Notes under the pieces: generated by a model
Seen by the model: the letters and a program-made list of their open reading frames with translations, nothing else
What the model was told of the DNA's origin: nothing
Database searches by the model: none
NCBI GenBank assembly: GCA_038373885.1
Contig: JAWZYV010013132.1
Location: forward strand, 124,001 to 188,000
Origin: Cheiracanthium punctorium
Lineage: Eukaryota; Arthropoda; Arachnida; Araneae; Cheiracanthiidae
DNA: 64,000 nucleotides
Direction of reading: 5' to 3'
Part shown: positions 1-10,593 of the stretch, in pieces
Position numbering within the stretch: the stretch's first letter is position 1
How the letters are laid out: each line of letters begins with the position of its first letter
Translations under genes and position numbers: made by a program

Positions 1-423
1 ATGAAGCTGTTTTTAAAGTGCTGTGTGTAAATTCTTCATTGTTGTGTCTTAAGGGATTGTGTACGATATCCCTTGAATATTTTCACTGAATTTTTGCCTG
101 TGAAAGTGACTTATTTTGTGTGAGAAATACAGCATTTGTGAAAGCTTTTGATCTTAGCGGATTGTTAAAAGCACGTTGCGGTTAGATTGTGCTTGTGAAT
201 TGTGTACAGCTGATTGTTCTACGAAGTTCTAGAAGCAATAAAGTTTGTGTTCCATCCTGACAAGTGACTTTTTACTTGAACCTTTTACACCAACTAGACT
301 TAAGACCGACGAATCCCAGGAGTAGCAGAGTAGTTCTGCAACAGTATTATTATATTGTCTGCCACTAATCACTGTTATCAATATAAGTTCAACGTTTCAC
401 CAAATAACCGGTGAAATCAAAGA
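1..423. other. Left-edge flank, unassigned
   Basis: No convincing coding region is visible. An AATAAA-like string lies near 235-241, followed by about 90 bases ending in a CA-rich stretch, as in the R/U5 part of an LTR, but no second copy is present to test this. This DNA is the left flank of the hAT element starting at 432, so it was contiguous with the DNA after 6382 before that insertion. Confidence 0.3.
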
Positions 424-628
424 GTAACAAGCAGGGGCGAAGCCTTCGATCCGCGCAAGATGCGCAGATGAGTAGGGAGTTTCTGAAAAATACAAAGAGT
501 TTTGATTTTACGTTCAACGTATTTAAAAAGCCAATTTCATCAATTTTTCACTATAGATTTTTTTTTCCGAACGCTAGGCTCATAAAATAATTTTATTTGT
601 ATTTTTCTTATGATTTCACTCTCTTAAT

Positions 629-827
629 GCTGCCATCTATTGAGGACAAAGGAAATCGATCGAAATCGATGCGCTGAAAGCCGAGGATCTCCTCTGACGA
701 CCCATACAGTTTACTGGCCAATAGAATATGGGGAACGTTTTAGGGGGAATACACGGAGAAAAGGAGGCCAGGTCATCTCTGAAATGATAGCATCCATCCA
801 GCGCTCAATACCAATAGATGGCGACAG
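629..827. repeat. Short stretch with inverted ends inside the hAT element
   Basis: A 14-base string GCTGCCATCTATTG at 629-642 is mirrored, with a small gap, by CAATAGATGGCGACAGC at 812-828. It may be a small foldback insertion or just structure of the hAT left arm. No target duplication is obvious. A 64-codon frame inside (640-834) has no recognisable motif. Confidence 0.3.
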
Positions 828-1342
828 CTGCTAATATGCTATCTGAAAATCACTGAAAACGAAACGTGGTGTTTTGTTATTGCTTTGATGTATATTGTTG
901 CTTCAATTGCTTAAATTTGTTCCGGAGACGAAATAAATAGATAAACGTAAAACGTACCCAAATTTTTGATTCAGTGGTAGTAGACTTATTTAAAGTAATG
1001 TTTTTTTTTTCTTTTCTTTAATCTAAAGTTATTCTAAAAGTAATTTTTTTAACAAAATCTTGTTTATCCTTGCACGTGTTGTGGCTAGAAAGGCAATACC
1101 CTTAATGTTGTAAATTTTTAATCCCTAAATTTTTCAGTGACTGTCTATAACTTATCGAACTGGACACCAGTAATATATTTTTATACGTGTATTGTTTCCA
1201 CCTACTTTTTCTTTTTGTTATGAAGCTTTATTTATTATTATTATCTTTTTTTATAATGTGTTGACTATTATAAAGGAAATATGAAAGATATTTTTGCATG
1301 GGAATGTTCATCCAAACGCAAGACAAAACGGTAATGTTTATC

Positions 1343-1900
1343 CAGGCCCGGACTGGCCTGGTCGGCGATCGCCGAGGGCCCCCGTCCCAAGGGGGCCCCG
1401 GAGAGGCAGTCAAAAATGGATATATTACTTCAATAATGTATAAGAGTAATTTCATAAGATTAATTTGTTTATATGAGAGTAATTTGATTATTTATTTCCC
1501 AGTAATCTCTTGCTCAGTGACGCAGCGGAGGATCCCAAAAACCCCACGACTCAAGGTGGCCCCGAAAAGTCAGGGCCCCCCAAATCTCTAAAATAGTTAA
1601 ATTTGATTTTTAGGCGCGTAAGCCTGATTTTCAAATACTACATATATTGTATTCTAAATTCCCCAGTAAGAGGCAGGGCCCTATTTCCAGGAGAGCATTC
1701 GGGGCAAGCGCCCGGGCCCTTAACAGAAAGAGACCCCAAATTGTTCTTCAAGCTTAAAAATTTGTAAATTTGAAAAAGTTTTCGAAAGAGGGGCCCCAAT
1801 GATGCTTCCGCCCAGGGCCCCTAACTCGACAAATCGACTCCTGAAGAAGTCCCTATTCAATCTCTAGCCGAGGGCCCCTGAAGGAGCCAGTCCGGGCCTG
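1343..1900. mobile_element. Non-autonomous hAT MITE (558 bp)
   Basis: The ends are inverted repeats beginning CAGGCCCGGACTGGC on each strand, extending with interruptions into GGCGATCGCCGAGGGCCCC on the left. A perfect 8-bp target duplication TGTTTATC sits at 1335-1342 and 1901-1908. The interior is rich in GGGGCCCC-type strings and has no transposase. The ends differ from those of the surrounding hAT element, so a different hAT transposase must have moved it. Boundaries are exact because the duplication is perfect. Confidence 0.92.
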
Positions 1901-2679
1901 TGTTTATCGGTGGGATTCGTTTAATTTGATCTTAAATTTAAAAACATAAAATTATTTTTTGATGACTTTTTAAAAAACTCATTTTTTGTCTTTTCGTACT
2001 CAAAATTCTTTGTTTATTTGTTTGTGCAGTGTGTCCGATAAAGGTTGTAGCACGCTTTAATTCTTTGTTTGTTAGAACTAAGTGGTAAATGCGAATTGAA
2101 AAAATGTTCCAAATAAGGTGGGGATAAAGACTACGTTAAGAAAACACTCCAATCTCTATTTTTTTTTAAGTTACAATTTTTTAAATTTGTATACGATACG
2201 ACCCCTAAAATATGACCCACAGGCTAAGGAGGTCATGTACAAAATTGAACCCTTCCATCATAAAAATATTTCTTTAAACAAAGATGATTGGTGGTTGTAC
2301 ATGAATTTGAACGTTTAATGCTAAGAGTGCAAAAAATTATTTTTTTTCATAATTTCTATTCGATCTCTTAAAAGCGATTATCCGATATGATTTTTTCCCT
2401 TCGATAGCCATTGAAAAGAGGTATAAGTCAGCCTATATTTATTTTGATATCTCTGACACTTGTTAAGATATAATTCTCAAACTTCGTACATTATCTCATT
2501 AGTGCTATGCAACACATTTTACTAAGAGAGAATTTTTCTGTACAGGAGCCGTATAAAAATTTAAAAAGTGTAATTTTTTTAAACTAACGAGAATAAATTT
2601 TTCTTAACGTAATCTCTTTTTCGACTTATTTCAAACATTTTTGAATTCACGTTGCCCACTTACCTTTAATAGATCCGAT

Positions 2680-2895
2680 CAGTGGCCGAGCTCGTAGCTC
2701 TCTCGACTGGAAGACGGAAAGTGTCTGGTTCAAACACAGGTCACGTCCGTCGTCCGTCGACCTAGCCGTTCAGAGTTTTCCTAGGTTCGTGTAAATACGG
2801 GTTCGGACCATTTGGGAAGACCCCCACGGAGGGCAACCCCTCTCGGGCTAGCTCCTTCGTGTAAATAATCGGCGGTAATCGCACAATCCAATTTT
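2680..2895 (+). mobile_element. tRNA-derived SINE, family A, + copy
   Basis: The 5' part has a tRNA-like head: an A-box-like string around 2682-2695 and a B-box-like GGTTCAAAC around 2727-2735. The whole stretch aligns by eye, in reverse, with the SINE at 36326-36536, including the shared blocks around the B box (GTCCG runs) and the CACGGAGGGCA segment. No clean target duplication was found, so the right end is approximate. It lies inside the hAT element, about 550 bp upstream of the transposase frame. Confidence 0.7.
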
Positions 2896-3460
2896 TATTA
2901 TCTAAAGAATTAGTATGTGTTACCACCTTTCTTTGTTTGTACGTCATGATAAGTCTACACAAGGGGCATTGGCCCGGAGGATATCTTTAGCGGAGAACTT
3001 TCAAGGGGTTCTAACTGGTATTCCCGTGACATTTGAAGAGAACAGCTCAAAACTCCAGACCGTTAAATCGATAGCCGCGCAATATGCCCGAACCCGCGAC
3101 CTTCATACTTCAGTCCACCTTTTCGGGACATCCTGTATTATAAGAAAATGCATAGCTGTTTTGTGTAACTTCTTCTAAATGTTATTTTACAAAAGTAGTA
3201 AAATTGTTTGTTATGTTGAAAATATTTTGTCCTTTTGTCAAATACTTTAATGCACATAAAAAAAATTACATTTGAAGTCAGTGTTCAAAAAATTGGCTAC
3301 TCATCTGAGGCTTCTACTGTTTCCAAAGATATTAAAGTTTCTTATTATTAAGCAATTTTTTTAATAGATTGATTTTTAAAGTTTTCATACAACTCAAGCG
3401 CTACTTATAATTTAAATTTATAGCATTACGTTGAATAAAAATTATATTACATCTAATATC

Positions 3461-5725
3461 ATGTTTACTACTATTGCAGTTATGGATGAACCAGATGTTA
3501 TTGTTCAATTAAAGACAAAGCCGTTCGGATCACTCAGATTTGATGATAAGCTATTAATTGTTAAAAATGGACGGCCTTGCCCATCACTGAACAACTTAAC
3601 TTCTGTTGTTAAGGAAAGAAACAGATCATACACCAGGCATTTTACAACTTCTAATTATGAGACATACAATTGGCTATGTGGAAGCCATAGTTTGCTGAAG
3701 CTGTTTTGCTGGCCTTATTTTCTGTTTTCAAAGTCTAGGAATAATGTTTGGGTGTCTGCAGGTTTCTCAAACTTAAGCGGTCTTTCTAAATCAGCTAAAG
3801 CTCACGAAAACTCGGAAAGTCACCTTCAGTGTGTAGTCGATCTGTACAATTTCGGCAAACAAAGAGTGGACGAAGGATTGGATAAAGGCCTCAAAGCTAG
3901 TAATAATTTGCACAATCAACGAGTAAAAAAGAATCGTGAAATTCTGAAACGGCTGATTGATGTCACATGTTTTTTAGCTAAACAAGAACTCCCCTTTCGC
4001 GGACATGATGAGAGAGATTCATCATTTAATAGAGGAAACTACATTGAAACACTAAATCTATTAGCAATACGGGATCCATTGCTGGAGGAGCATTTTGAAA
4101 ATGCTACGGTGTTTAAAGGTATTTCTAGCGACATTCAAAATGATTTAATTTCCACTATTAGTGAAATTGTGACAGATTCGATTTTGAAAGAAATTGTTGA
4201 AAGTGAATTTGTGGCTATCATGTTGGATGAAACATCCGATATTAGATCTCGATCGCAATTATCGACGATTCTGAGGTACATAAATAAAGATAATTGCATC
4301 AAAGAAAGATTTATTAAATTTGTTGATGTCAGCGCTGACAGAACAGCTGATGGGCTATTTTCGCATGTGAAGAGCATTGCAAGTGAATTCAAATTGACTG
4401 ATAAGCTTGTTGCACAAACATATGATGGTGCAGCCGTCATGTCTGGCCATTTGTCAGGCTTACAGAAAAAAGTCCTGGAAGAATATCCAAAGGCTATCCA
4501 CATTCACTGCTATGCGCACATACTAAACTTAGTATTGGCTCAAGGCATGAATGAGATTCCCGAATGCAATATATTTTTTTCTACGTTAAATGGAATTTCA
4601 ACATTTTCGTCCCATTCTAGTAAAAGATCTTTCGCAATTCAAGAGCACCTTAAAAAAAGCATTCCATCTTTTGCTCCAACAAGGTGGTCTTTTACTTCGC
4701 GTTTAATCAACACTGTGGAAAAATATTTAAAACAAATTACCGAATTTTTTGAAAGTATTTATGAAAGTGACGACGCGAAATGGAACGGACCCGATAGGTG
4801 TGCAGCTCGGGGCTATATGGACTTTTTAAACAAATTTGAAACTGTGTTTCTTCTAAATTTATTTTCTCCAATATTTTCTCAAACAGATATATTATTTCAA
4901 ATTTTACAGACGGAAAATATAGATATTATGGTATGTTCGAACCATGTTAAAGATTTCCACCAATTTCTGAAGAATTATAGGCAAGGCTATAATCATTGCG
5001 ATGAATGCCAAAAAGATATGCTAGCAGAAAATTCAAAATGTGACAATTGTGAAAGTGTCGGTTTCCAGCCTCTTTGGGAAGAAACGGTTTGCATGAAGGG
5101 TTTACCATCTTTACCCAGAAACAAGCGAAGCGAATATCCACAAGATTTGTCTCCAGAAAGCCGTTATCGAAGATTGTACTTTTCTATTATTGATAACTTA
5201 ACATGCCATTTGACAAGCCGATTTTCTTCTTTGGAAAAGTTGGCATTTTTTGATTTATTAAATCCCCGAAAATTCGAAACATTTTCCAGGAAAAAATATT
5301 TCCCCGATTCCTTATTAGAAGACTTGGGACGTATTTATCCCAATGTTTTCGATCTGTGTGGTCTGAAAAACGAATTAAATGTTTTTTACAGGACCACATG
5401 TTTTCATAGAAAATCACCTTATGAATTAATCAAGTTCCTTAAAGAAGAAAATTTAGATAAATCATTTAAAGAGGTCTCTCGATTGGCAAGGCTAGTAACA
5501 ACCATACCTGCAACGACTGCATCGGCGGAAAGAAGCTTTTCTGCCTTAAAAAGAATCCACACTTTTAACAGATCCACCCAAAGCGAAAATCGGATGAGTA
5601 ATCTTTCTTTACTATCCATTGAAAAAGAAATGTTGTCATCTTTAAGACAAAATGAAGATTTTTACGACGTAATAATTGAAAAATTTGCATCCAAAACAAG
5701 AAGAATGGAATACATTTTCAAATGA
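3461..5725 (+). CDS. hAT transposase (TTF zinc finger, DUF4371-like, hATC)
   Basis: This is the transposase of the surrounding hAT element, related to the ZMYM1-like group of hAT proteins. The open frame begins upstream at 3431 with TTG; the first ATG is at 3461 and a second at 3482, and 3461 is chosen, giving about 754 residues. Order of parts, in codons counted from 3431: a TTF-type zinc-finger region near 80-135 (WLCGSH, LFCWP, then HENSESH); a first catalytic-region aspartate in MLDETSD near 264; a second in YDGAAVMSG near 331; a Cys-rich insert (CDECQKD, CDNCES) near 520-540; and the C-terminal hAT dimerisation motif TTASAERSFSALKRI near 695-710 holding the conserved Glu. In the TTF finger the usual second Cys of the LFCxPC motif is Tyr (FCWPYF). 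There are no stops or frameshifts. It acts by cutting and joining element ends in the nucleus; whether this copy is expressed is unknown. Confidence 0.88.
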   Translation: MFTTIAVMDEPDVIVQLKTKPFGSLRFDDKLLIVKNGRPCPSLNNLTSVVKERNRSYTRHFTTSNYETYNWLCGSHSLLKLFCWPYFLFSKSRNNVWVSAGFSNLSGLSKSAKAHENSESHLQCVVDLYNFGKQRVDEGLDKGLKASNNLHNQRVKKNREILKRLIDVTCFLAKQELPFRGHDERDSSFNRGNYIETLNLLAIRDPLLEEHFENATVFKGISSDIQNDLISTISEIVTDSILKEIVESEFVAIMLDETSDIRSRSQLSTILRYINKDNCIKERFIKFVDVSADRTADGLFSHVKSIASEFKLTDKLVAQTYDGAAVMSGHLSGLQKKVLEEYPKAIHIHCYAHILNLVLAQGMNEIPECNIFFSTLNGISTFSSHSSKRSFAIQEHLKKSIPSFAPTRWSFTSRLINTVEKYLKQITEFFESIYESDDAKWNGPDRCAARGYMDFLNKFETVFLLNLFSPIFSQTDILFQILQTENIDIMVCSNHVKDFHQFLKNYRQGYNHCDECQKDMLAENSKCDNCESVGFQPLWEETVCMKGLPSLPRNKRSEYPQDLSPESRYRRLYFSIIDNLTCHLTSRFSSLEKLAFFDLLNPRKFETFSRKKYFPDSLLEDLGRIYPNVFDLCGLKNELNVFYRTTCFHRKSPYELIKFLKEENLDKSFKEVSRLARLVTTIPATTASAERSFSALKRIHTFNRSTQSENRMSNLSLLSIEKEMLSSLRQNEDFYDVIIEKFASKTRRMEYIFK

Positions 5726-6038
5726 TGAATATTATTTTTTTACCTTTTGATAAGTACAATATGTATATATAGTATATCTATAACTTCACATTTCTAAATT
5801 TAAATTTCTAAATAAATAATACTAATAACTATTTAGGATGCTTCTTCGTTTTTCTTTTTCGAAATATTAGATGATTGAATATTTTTTGAAACACAACCCA
5901 AGAGGTTTTTCAGTGTTACACTATGTTACAAAAGTATTTGAGTGTAAGACAAATTTCCTACGCCGGTCTTATGTACAAAGTAATGTTTTACTTGAAAAGT
6001 GAATCATGTAGTACATAACAACTTCAGGTATTTCTTTC

Positions 6039-6073
<35 letters not shown>

Positions 6074-6382
6074 GAATCGGTAATAAACAAAATTAAGTAA
6101 GAAATTTATCTTAGACTAGATCATTTTGGTATATTTTTATACCAAATATTTAACTTAAATATTTATAAAATATATAAGTAGAATATTTTTTTACTATTTA
6201 CACAATGCCTTTGTTATAACAAAAATAATCAATGTTCGGCCCTCTAAATTGTCTTTTCGTCAATCGTTTTATTAGAACTTACAACAAACTGTAACATCGC
6301 GCATGCGATAGGGGAGGGGGGGGTGTAATTGGTTACAAGCGATGACTGGGACATATGTTCACGCCTCGCCCCTGGTAACAAG

Positions 6383-7030
6383 CAATATCATATACGTTGA
6401 ATCGTATTAAAGGCCCACCCGAGAATGTCTTATAAAAGCCAAGTACCGACTGAACCGAGAATTCGGTTCAACTGTGAAAAACAGAGTTTTCCGGTGAACA
6501 TGGCTGCCGTCAGCTCGCGTTAGGAGGTTAGCGGCGATTACGGGAAAAAAAAGAACTGCCTCTTCGAAATGAAAAATGTTTCGAAAATGGAAAAAAGAAC
6601 CTTTGTTAAAAAATATAACCTGTGTATAGGAGATACCCTATTTGACATCGAATAAACACGTTTGACAGCAATGACTATCTACATTCATTTAAAAGAGAAC
6701 AGAAACTGCTCATAAACTCATCAATATTTTTGAGTTTCTATTCTTTTCGAAAATAATGCGTAAAATACTAGAGCTCAATATTCTATTTTTAACAAGAAAT
6801 TTTTTATTGCAAATTGAGATAAGACAATGTTATGTATTGTTGTTTTTGCTAAAGAAATTTAGTCAGTCGTGATCGTTTGAACCAGTCATTGTGGGTTCGA
6901 GTCCCGGGTCGAACTTTTTTTTCCCCCTTTTCTACTAGTAGTGTGTATTAATTTGGCTATGTAATGGTGTTTGAGGTAACACCTCTAAAATGGTGTATCT
7001 TAGCACCACATTTTTCAAAATACTGGTTGT
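6383..7030. other. Right flank of hAT element; promoter-like and tRNA-like traces
   Basis: A TATAAAAG string at 6431-6438 is followed about 35 bases later by TTCAACTGTG, and AATAAA lies at 6651-6656. This TATA-to-polyA arrangement resembles an LTR, but no direct-repeat partner or target duplication was found. At 6893-6910 the string GGGTTCGAGTCCCGGGTC followed by a T run resembles a Pol III B box and terminator, but no full tRNA cloverleaf can be drawn. No gene is supported. Confidence 0.35.
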
Positions 7031-7039
7031 AGCTAAACT

Positions 7040-8590
7040 GGCACCGTAATTTCAGTGAAACATTGAACTATATTTTTAAGAATGTAGAAACCAACGAAAT
7101 AAATCTCATTCCTATGCCATTATTAAAAATTCACACAAAGAAGTGCACGCAATTCATTTTTTATATCAATAAGTAAATTCAAAAATGAAAAAGTATATTT
7201 TATTATATTTAGCAAATAATAATGCTGTATCCAATAATAGTATAAATAGCATCCAATATTATTCAGATTTAAGTCACCATAATAATAAAAAATATCAAAA
7301 CAATTTTTGTAGTAAATTCCTGTTTAGGAAAAAATATAATTATATCTTTTCTGAATTTATTTTTTAAATTTACTTAGTGCGGATTCGAGTAGCCTCGAAG
7401 ATCAATGCTTTAAAAAATGTGCATCGAAATAAATGTAAGTTTTTGAAACAGATTTGGAATGGGAAAAAAGTTTTTATATGCGACAAAAGAATGAGAATAG
7501 TATAATTCAATAATATATTTGACTCTAAATTATTTGATATTTTATTTGAGTAAAGAATGAAAATGTGTGTAATTTTCTGCCACAGGCAGTTTTTGAATAC
7601 AAAGCAAACTCTCAGAAACTTTGATAATATTGTCATTGTATTTTATCTATCTATTTATTTATTTATTGTAACCTTGCCTGTAAAGAACGGTATCTTTGAA
7701 TTTAAATTATTGGTGAACACTTCCAAATTTGAAAGAAACACCAGTACAAAGCAAAGGAATATTTAACCAATGTTATGCAGGTATTGATTAAATATGTGAA
7801 ATTCGGTAGAAAAATATGAATGCACTTCTAGAATGAGTACAGACGTCTGCTCTTACACGCACAAAATGAAACGTACTACGCTTTCGAAAAGTTCTAATTT
7901 TATCGTACTGACTCGGGAATTTTCATAAGGAAGTGCAGGGACTTTCCTTTGAAGGTGTCGCGAATATCACTAAAATTGACATGTATTAAGACATAAACTA
8001 ACATGAAAAACAAATGGTTGGTTTAAGATGACATAAATTCTACTTGGTACTAATAAAAGTTTGTAAGACTACAAAATTTTGGTAATTCATTGGAAAATTT
8101 CTAGATTTATGAAAATTACATCAACTAGTATCGATCAAAAGAACATCTGGTATTTCGCTAAGAGAAAATATTTAAAATTTAAGAAAATATTTACGAAAAA
8201 TGTAAGAAAAAATTTGCACGTAAAAGTTTTTGTTAATTAGATTTTATAAGTGACGCAATTGATAAACCCTACGTTATTCCAGATCTAAATTTGGAATTAC
8301 TTCAACTAAACTATTGTATGAGAGATGGTTTTAAGGGAGAATTTGATTAACATGCTTAATTTTTGTGAGAAAACGACGTTAGTTTCAAATAATAGTATAA
8401 TAATTGTATTTATGAATATTAAAACCTGATTATTTTCAAAACAGATGTCGCTTGGATTACTTTGAGACTGTTATATTTATGGCAATTCGTGAGAATAAAG
8501 AATTTTGTTTGCAGGATTATGAAAGTATGGATAATGTGAATATAAGTTTTATCTTTTGAAATACACATTCGAAAACCAAATAATAAAAAA
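7040..8590 (+). repeat. GR-like 1 upstream duplicon
   Basis: This noncoding DNA resembles the DNA upstream of GR-like 2, 3 and 4 in the same order. Shared landmarks include the GAAGTGCACGCAATTCA string near 7140, the AATTATTATGCTGTA-type string near 7220, the phrase around CTTCCAAATTTGAAAGAAACACC near 7720, and GACTTTGAGACTG-type text near 8460. The short open frames at 7185, 7370 and 7557 fall inside this noncoding repeat and are not supported as genes. It marks the copied unit of the receptor cluster. Confidence 0.6.
8503..8513 (+). promoter_or_regulatory. Candidate 3' splice acceptor in GR-like 1 leader
   Basis: TTTTGTTTGCAG ends at 8513, 183 bases before the ATG. The same T-rich tract followed by AG is kept at similar distances upstream of genes 2 (15062), 3 (40277) and, in altered form TTTGAAAG, 4 (53800). 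It may end an intron in the 5' untranslated region. It may also simply be shared duplicated DNA. Confidence 0.35.
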
Positions 8591-8594
8591 CATA

Positions 8595-8696
8595 TCCAGT
8601 TTAAGTTATTTGAATTACAGTTTGCAAATATCAGTAGTCAAGAATAAATACTGGGCGATATCTTTGAAACAAATCTCAAGAAGATAAATTTAAAAA
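8595..8696 (+). promoter_or_regulatory. Conserved block just upstream of GR-like 1
   Basis: A block of roughly 90 bases next to the ATG is shared by all four full gene copies. It includes AAGTT-TTTGA, a string like AAGAATAAATACTGGG, and CAAATCTCAAGAAGATAA directly before the start. It holds an in-frame TAA, so the coding region cannot extend upstream. The sharing could reflect promoter or leader constraint, or recent duplication. Confidence 0.5.
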
Positions 8697-9914
8697 ATGG
8701 AAGTTGTTCATGAACGCAGAGAAAAATTATTTTCATTCAGAAACTCAAGAATCATTCCTCTTTCACGGAAAAAGCAACACGCAAAGCGAGCTGAGAATTA
8801 CGTTAAAGACATCTTTTCTGCGATGAACAAGTACATGTGGTCACACGGCATTGGGTTTGGAAAAGGTATCAACTTTTCCAGAAAATACAAAACAGTGACA
8901 GTTATATCTATATTTTTAGCAGTAATAGCTGAAGTAAATTTTGTTTATTTCACATACGCTCAATTCCTCAAATTCAAAAGATCAGGTTTTATTATAAATA
9001 AGTCTGATTTGGCTGCTATAGTGAATTTAATTCTTTGCTTTTTAATTAGAATATTACTGTATACCAAAAGAAAATATTTAAAAAGTACCTTCTTCCAAAT
9101 GGCTGAAGTATGTTCTAAAGTATGCTCAGATTGTGTAACAATAAAGAGCTTCACTTGGAAAGTAAAATTTACAATATTTATAAGAGTTGCATCTTTTTAT
9201 GCTTATGCAGGATATGTTTTTTACAAAATAGGTTTTTTCTCTGTTGAATTATATATAAATAATTCTATCTATTTTGTATACATACCCCCGCCCTACTCTG
9301 TTCCTATTCTATTGATTTCTCTTATGCTTATGAACATTGGCTCAGTCGATGGAGCTGTCACAGCATATTTCTGTTCTGCTTGCTTTGTCCTGAGAGAAAC
9401 TCTGAGAGCAATAAAGGAAAAGCTTCAAGCAAAAGCTGAAGATCCCACTGAGGTCCAAAATTTTTCAGTTGTGTACGTGGAAATATGCACCATTATTTCA
9501 AAGACTAATAATCTCCTTCATCCGTGCCTACTGGCAACAGTTGCCCTACAACTGAGCGCGGTCTTTCAACAGTCGTATTATGCGATAGTCTTAGCAGAAG
9601 ATTACTCAATTGAAAGCTTTTTTATGGCCTTCTTAATGTTTTCAGAGTTTGTTTGCATTTGTTTGTTCAGTTCATCTCTTGTAAAATCGGCTTCTGAAGT
9701 TAAAAGTGCAGCTGAGATATTGTCATTCAAAAAACCCAGAACGGCGCAGGCCATTGCACCGTTGCTTAGAGATATTGAGGGTTTCAAATTACTTGATACT
9801 ATTGCTCTAAGTAAAAGTCTGATTTTGTCAACAGTTGGTAATCTCCTTACATATGGATTACTTATTTCTTCTTTCAGCACTGACCCTGGTTCTTCTGGTG
9901 GCAAAGAATTCTAA
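8697..9914 (+). CDS. GR-like 1: gustatory-receptor-like 7-TM protein (405 aa)
   Basis: Likely a chemosensory ligand-gated channel subunit of the insect/arthropod gustatory receptor superfamily, in the plasma membrane of sensory neurons. A charged N-terminal region of about 60 residues (RKKQHAKRAE) is followed by about seven hydrophobic segments near residues 64-90, 103-125, 158-185, 196-235, 276-305, 307-330 and 372-397. The last ends in TYGLLISSF, which keeps the spacing of the GR signature TYhhhhhQF with Ser in place of Gln; GFKLLDTIALSKS just before it fits the usual lead into TM7. The PPPYSVP motif in TM4 is shared by all copies. The coding region is one exon; an in-frame TAA lies 6 bases upstream of ATG. 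Length (405 aa) is typical for GRs. No ligand can be guessed. An alternative is another 7-TM family specific to chelicerates. Confidence 0.75.
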   Translation: MEVVHERREKLFSFRNSRIIPLSRKKQHAKRAENYVKDIFSAMNKYMWSHGIGFGKGINFSRKYKTVTVISIFLAVIAEVNFVYFTYAQFLKFKRSGFIINKSDLAAIVNLILCFLIRILLYTKRKYLKSTFFQMAEVCSKVCSDCVTIKSFTWKVKFTIFIRVASFYAYAGYVFYKIGFFSVELYINNSIYFVYIPPPYSVPILLISLMLMNIGSVDGAVTAYFCSACFVLRETLRAIKEKLQAKAEDPTEVQNFSVVYVEICTIISKTNNLLHPCLLATVALQLSAVFQQSYYAIVLAEDYSIESFFMAFLMFSEFVCICLFSSSLVKSASEVKSAAEILSFKKPRTAQAIAPLLRDIEGFKLLDTIALSKSLILSTVGNLLTYGLLISSFSTDPGSSGGKEF

Positions 9915-10160
9915 GCTGAACACGTATAAAAAAAATCTAATATGCACCTTGACTGTTTACAGCGTTATGGAAGAGACCAGCAAATGATATAACTGTTATG
10001 TGTCTTAGCAGCACTTTCGAAATTGGAAGAAAAATATAAAATACCCCATATGGACACCACAGAATTCCCTTAAGGAGAATTACACATATTTTTAATAAAC
10101 TTCATTTAAACTATATTTAAACTTATTTCATTTAAAAGTGCGAAGCTTGCGATACTTCTA
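9915..10160 (+). repeat. GR-like 1 3' flank, shared with GR-like 3
   Basis: The string ATGGACACCACAGAATTCCC near 10047-10067 is matched near 41755-41775 downstream of GR-like 3 (GCGGACACCACAGAACTCCC). AATAAA-like strings occur near 10095. It does not resemble the 3' flanks of genes 2 and 4. No gene is present. Confidence 0.5.
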
Positions 10161-10164
10161 TTAC

Positions 10165-10540
10165 CACTTATCACAGTTTTTAGACACTCGTACTTGCTAA
10201 TACACTTAGGACAATATTTTACATTTACATTGTGCATTTGTTTTCTCTCTTTGATTTTTTCTCAATTCGTTTGCAGGTGGTTATTTAGCTCATCTGTTTA
10301 AAAAGAGTTTTTTGAAGAAAGTTGCATGCCAGGCCGCTACTGAGAAAAGGTCATATCAGGGACCGTAAATGTCGCATGTTGTTGTATTGCTACTTAGGGA
10401 TGTTGAGGGGTTCAAACTGCTTGATACCACTATCCTAAGTAAAAGTCTGATTCTGTGATCTTTATATCCTTACGTATGAGTTATTCATTTCTACTTTCCA
10501 TACTGACTGTACTTCTGGTGTCGAATGATCATAATGATTT
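10165..10540 (+). pseudogene. GR-like relic A (C-terminal third)
   Basis: From about 10378 the sequence matches the TM7 coding region of the GR-like genes (a string like GTTGAGGGGTTCAAACTGC, then AGTAAAAGTCTGATTCTGT), but it is broken by indels and a stop in the TM7 region. The upstream part, with TCACAGTTTTTAGACACTCG, matches the corresponding part of relic C near 12217, which shows these two relics share ancestry. It lacks everything upstream of TM5. Confidence 0.65.
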
Positions 10541-10593
10541 ACAAATAGTTCCTTAAATAATCACTTGGAATGCAGCAATTTCTTCGAATAATA

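Larger units (their letters stand above)
432..6374 (+). mobile_element. Complete hAT-superfamily DNA transposon (about 5.9 kb)
   Basis: The left end begins CAGGGGCGAAGCC and the right end, read on the other strand, begins CAGGGGCGAGGCG, so the terminal inverted repeats match at 11 of 13 bases. The element is flanked by a perfect 8-bp target duplication, GTAACAAG, at 424-431 and 6375-6382. An 8-bp duplication and CAG-type ends are hAT hallmarks. It contains one long open transposase frame on the + strand, plus two later insertions, a hAT MITE at 1343-1900 and a SINE near 2680-2895. A homopolymer T run lies near 6043-6070. The open transposase and exact target duplication suggest a fairly recent or still autonomous copy; activity is inference. 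Confidence 0.9.

Noticed and set aside
1298..1591. 97-codon frame crossing the hAT MITE end
   Set aside because: It spans the MITE boundary and codes for GGGCCC-derived repeats; no protein family features.
3431..3460. Start of the hAT transposase at 3431
   Set aside because: The codon at 3431 is TTG. The first ATG in frame is 3461, so the start was moved.
6290..6690. A solo LTR starting TGTAACATCG at 6290 and ending near 6680
   Set aside because: The hAT right terminus with its exact target duplication lies at 6374, inside this span, so the left part belongs to the hAT element. No target duplication fits an LTR here.
6868..6915. A tRNA gene near the GGGTTCGAGTCCCGGGTC string
   Set aside because: The T arm is plausible, but acceptor, D and anticodon stems cannot be drawn; only a tRNA-like B box and T run remain.
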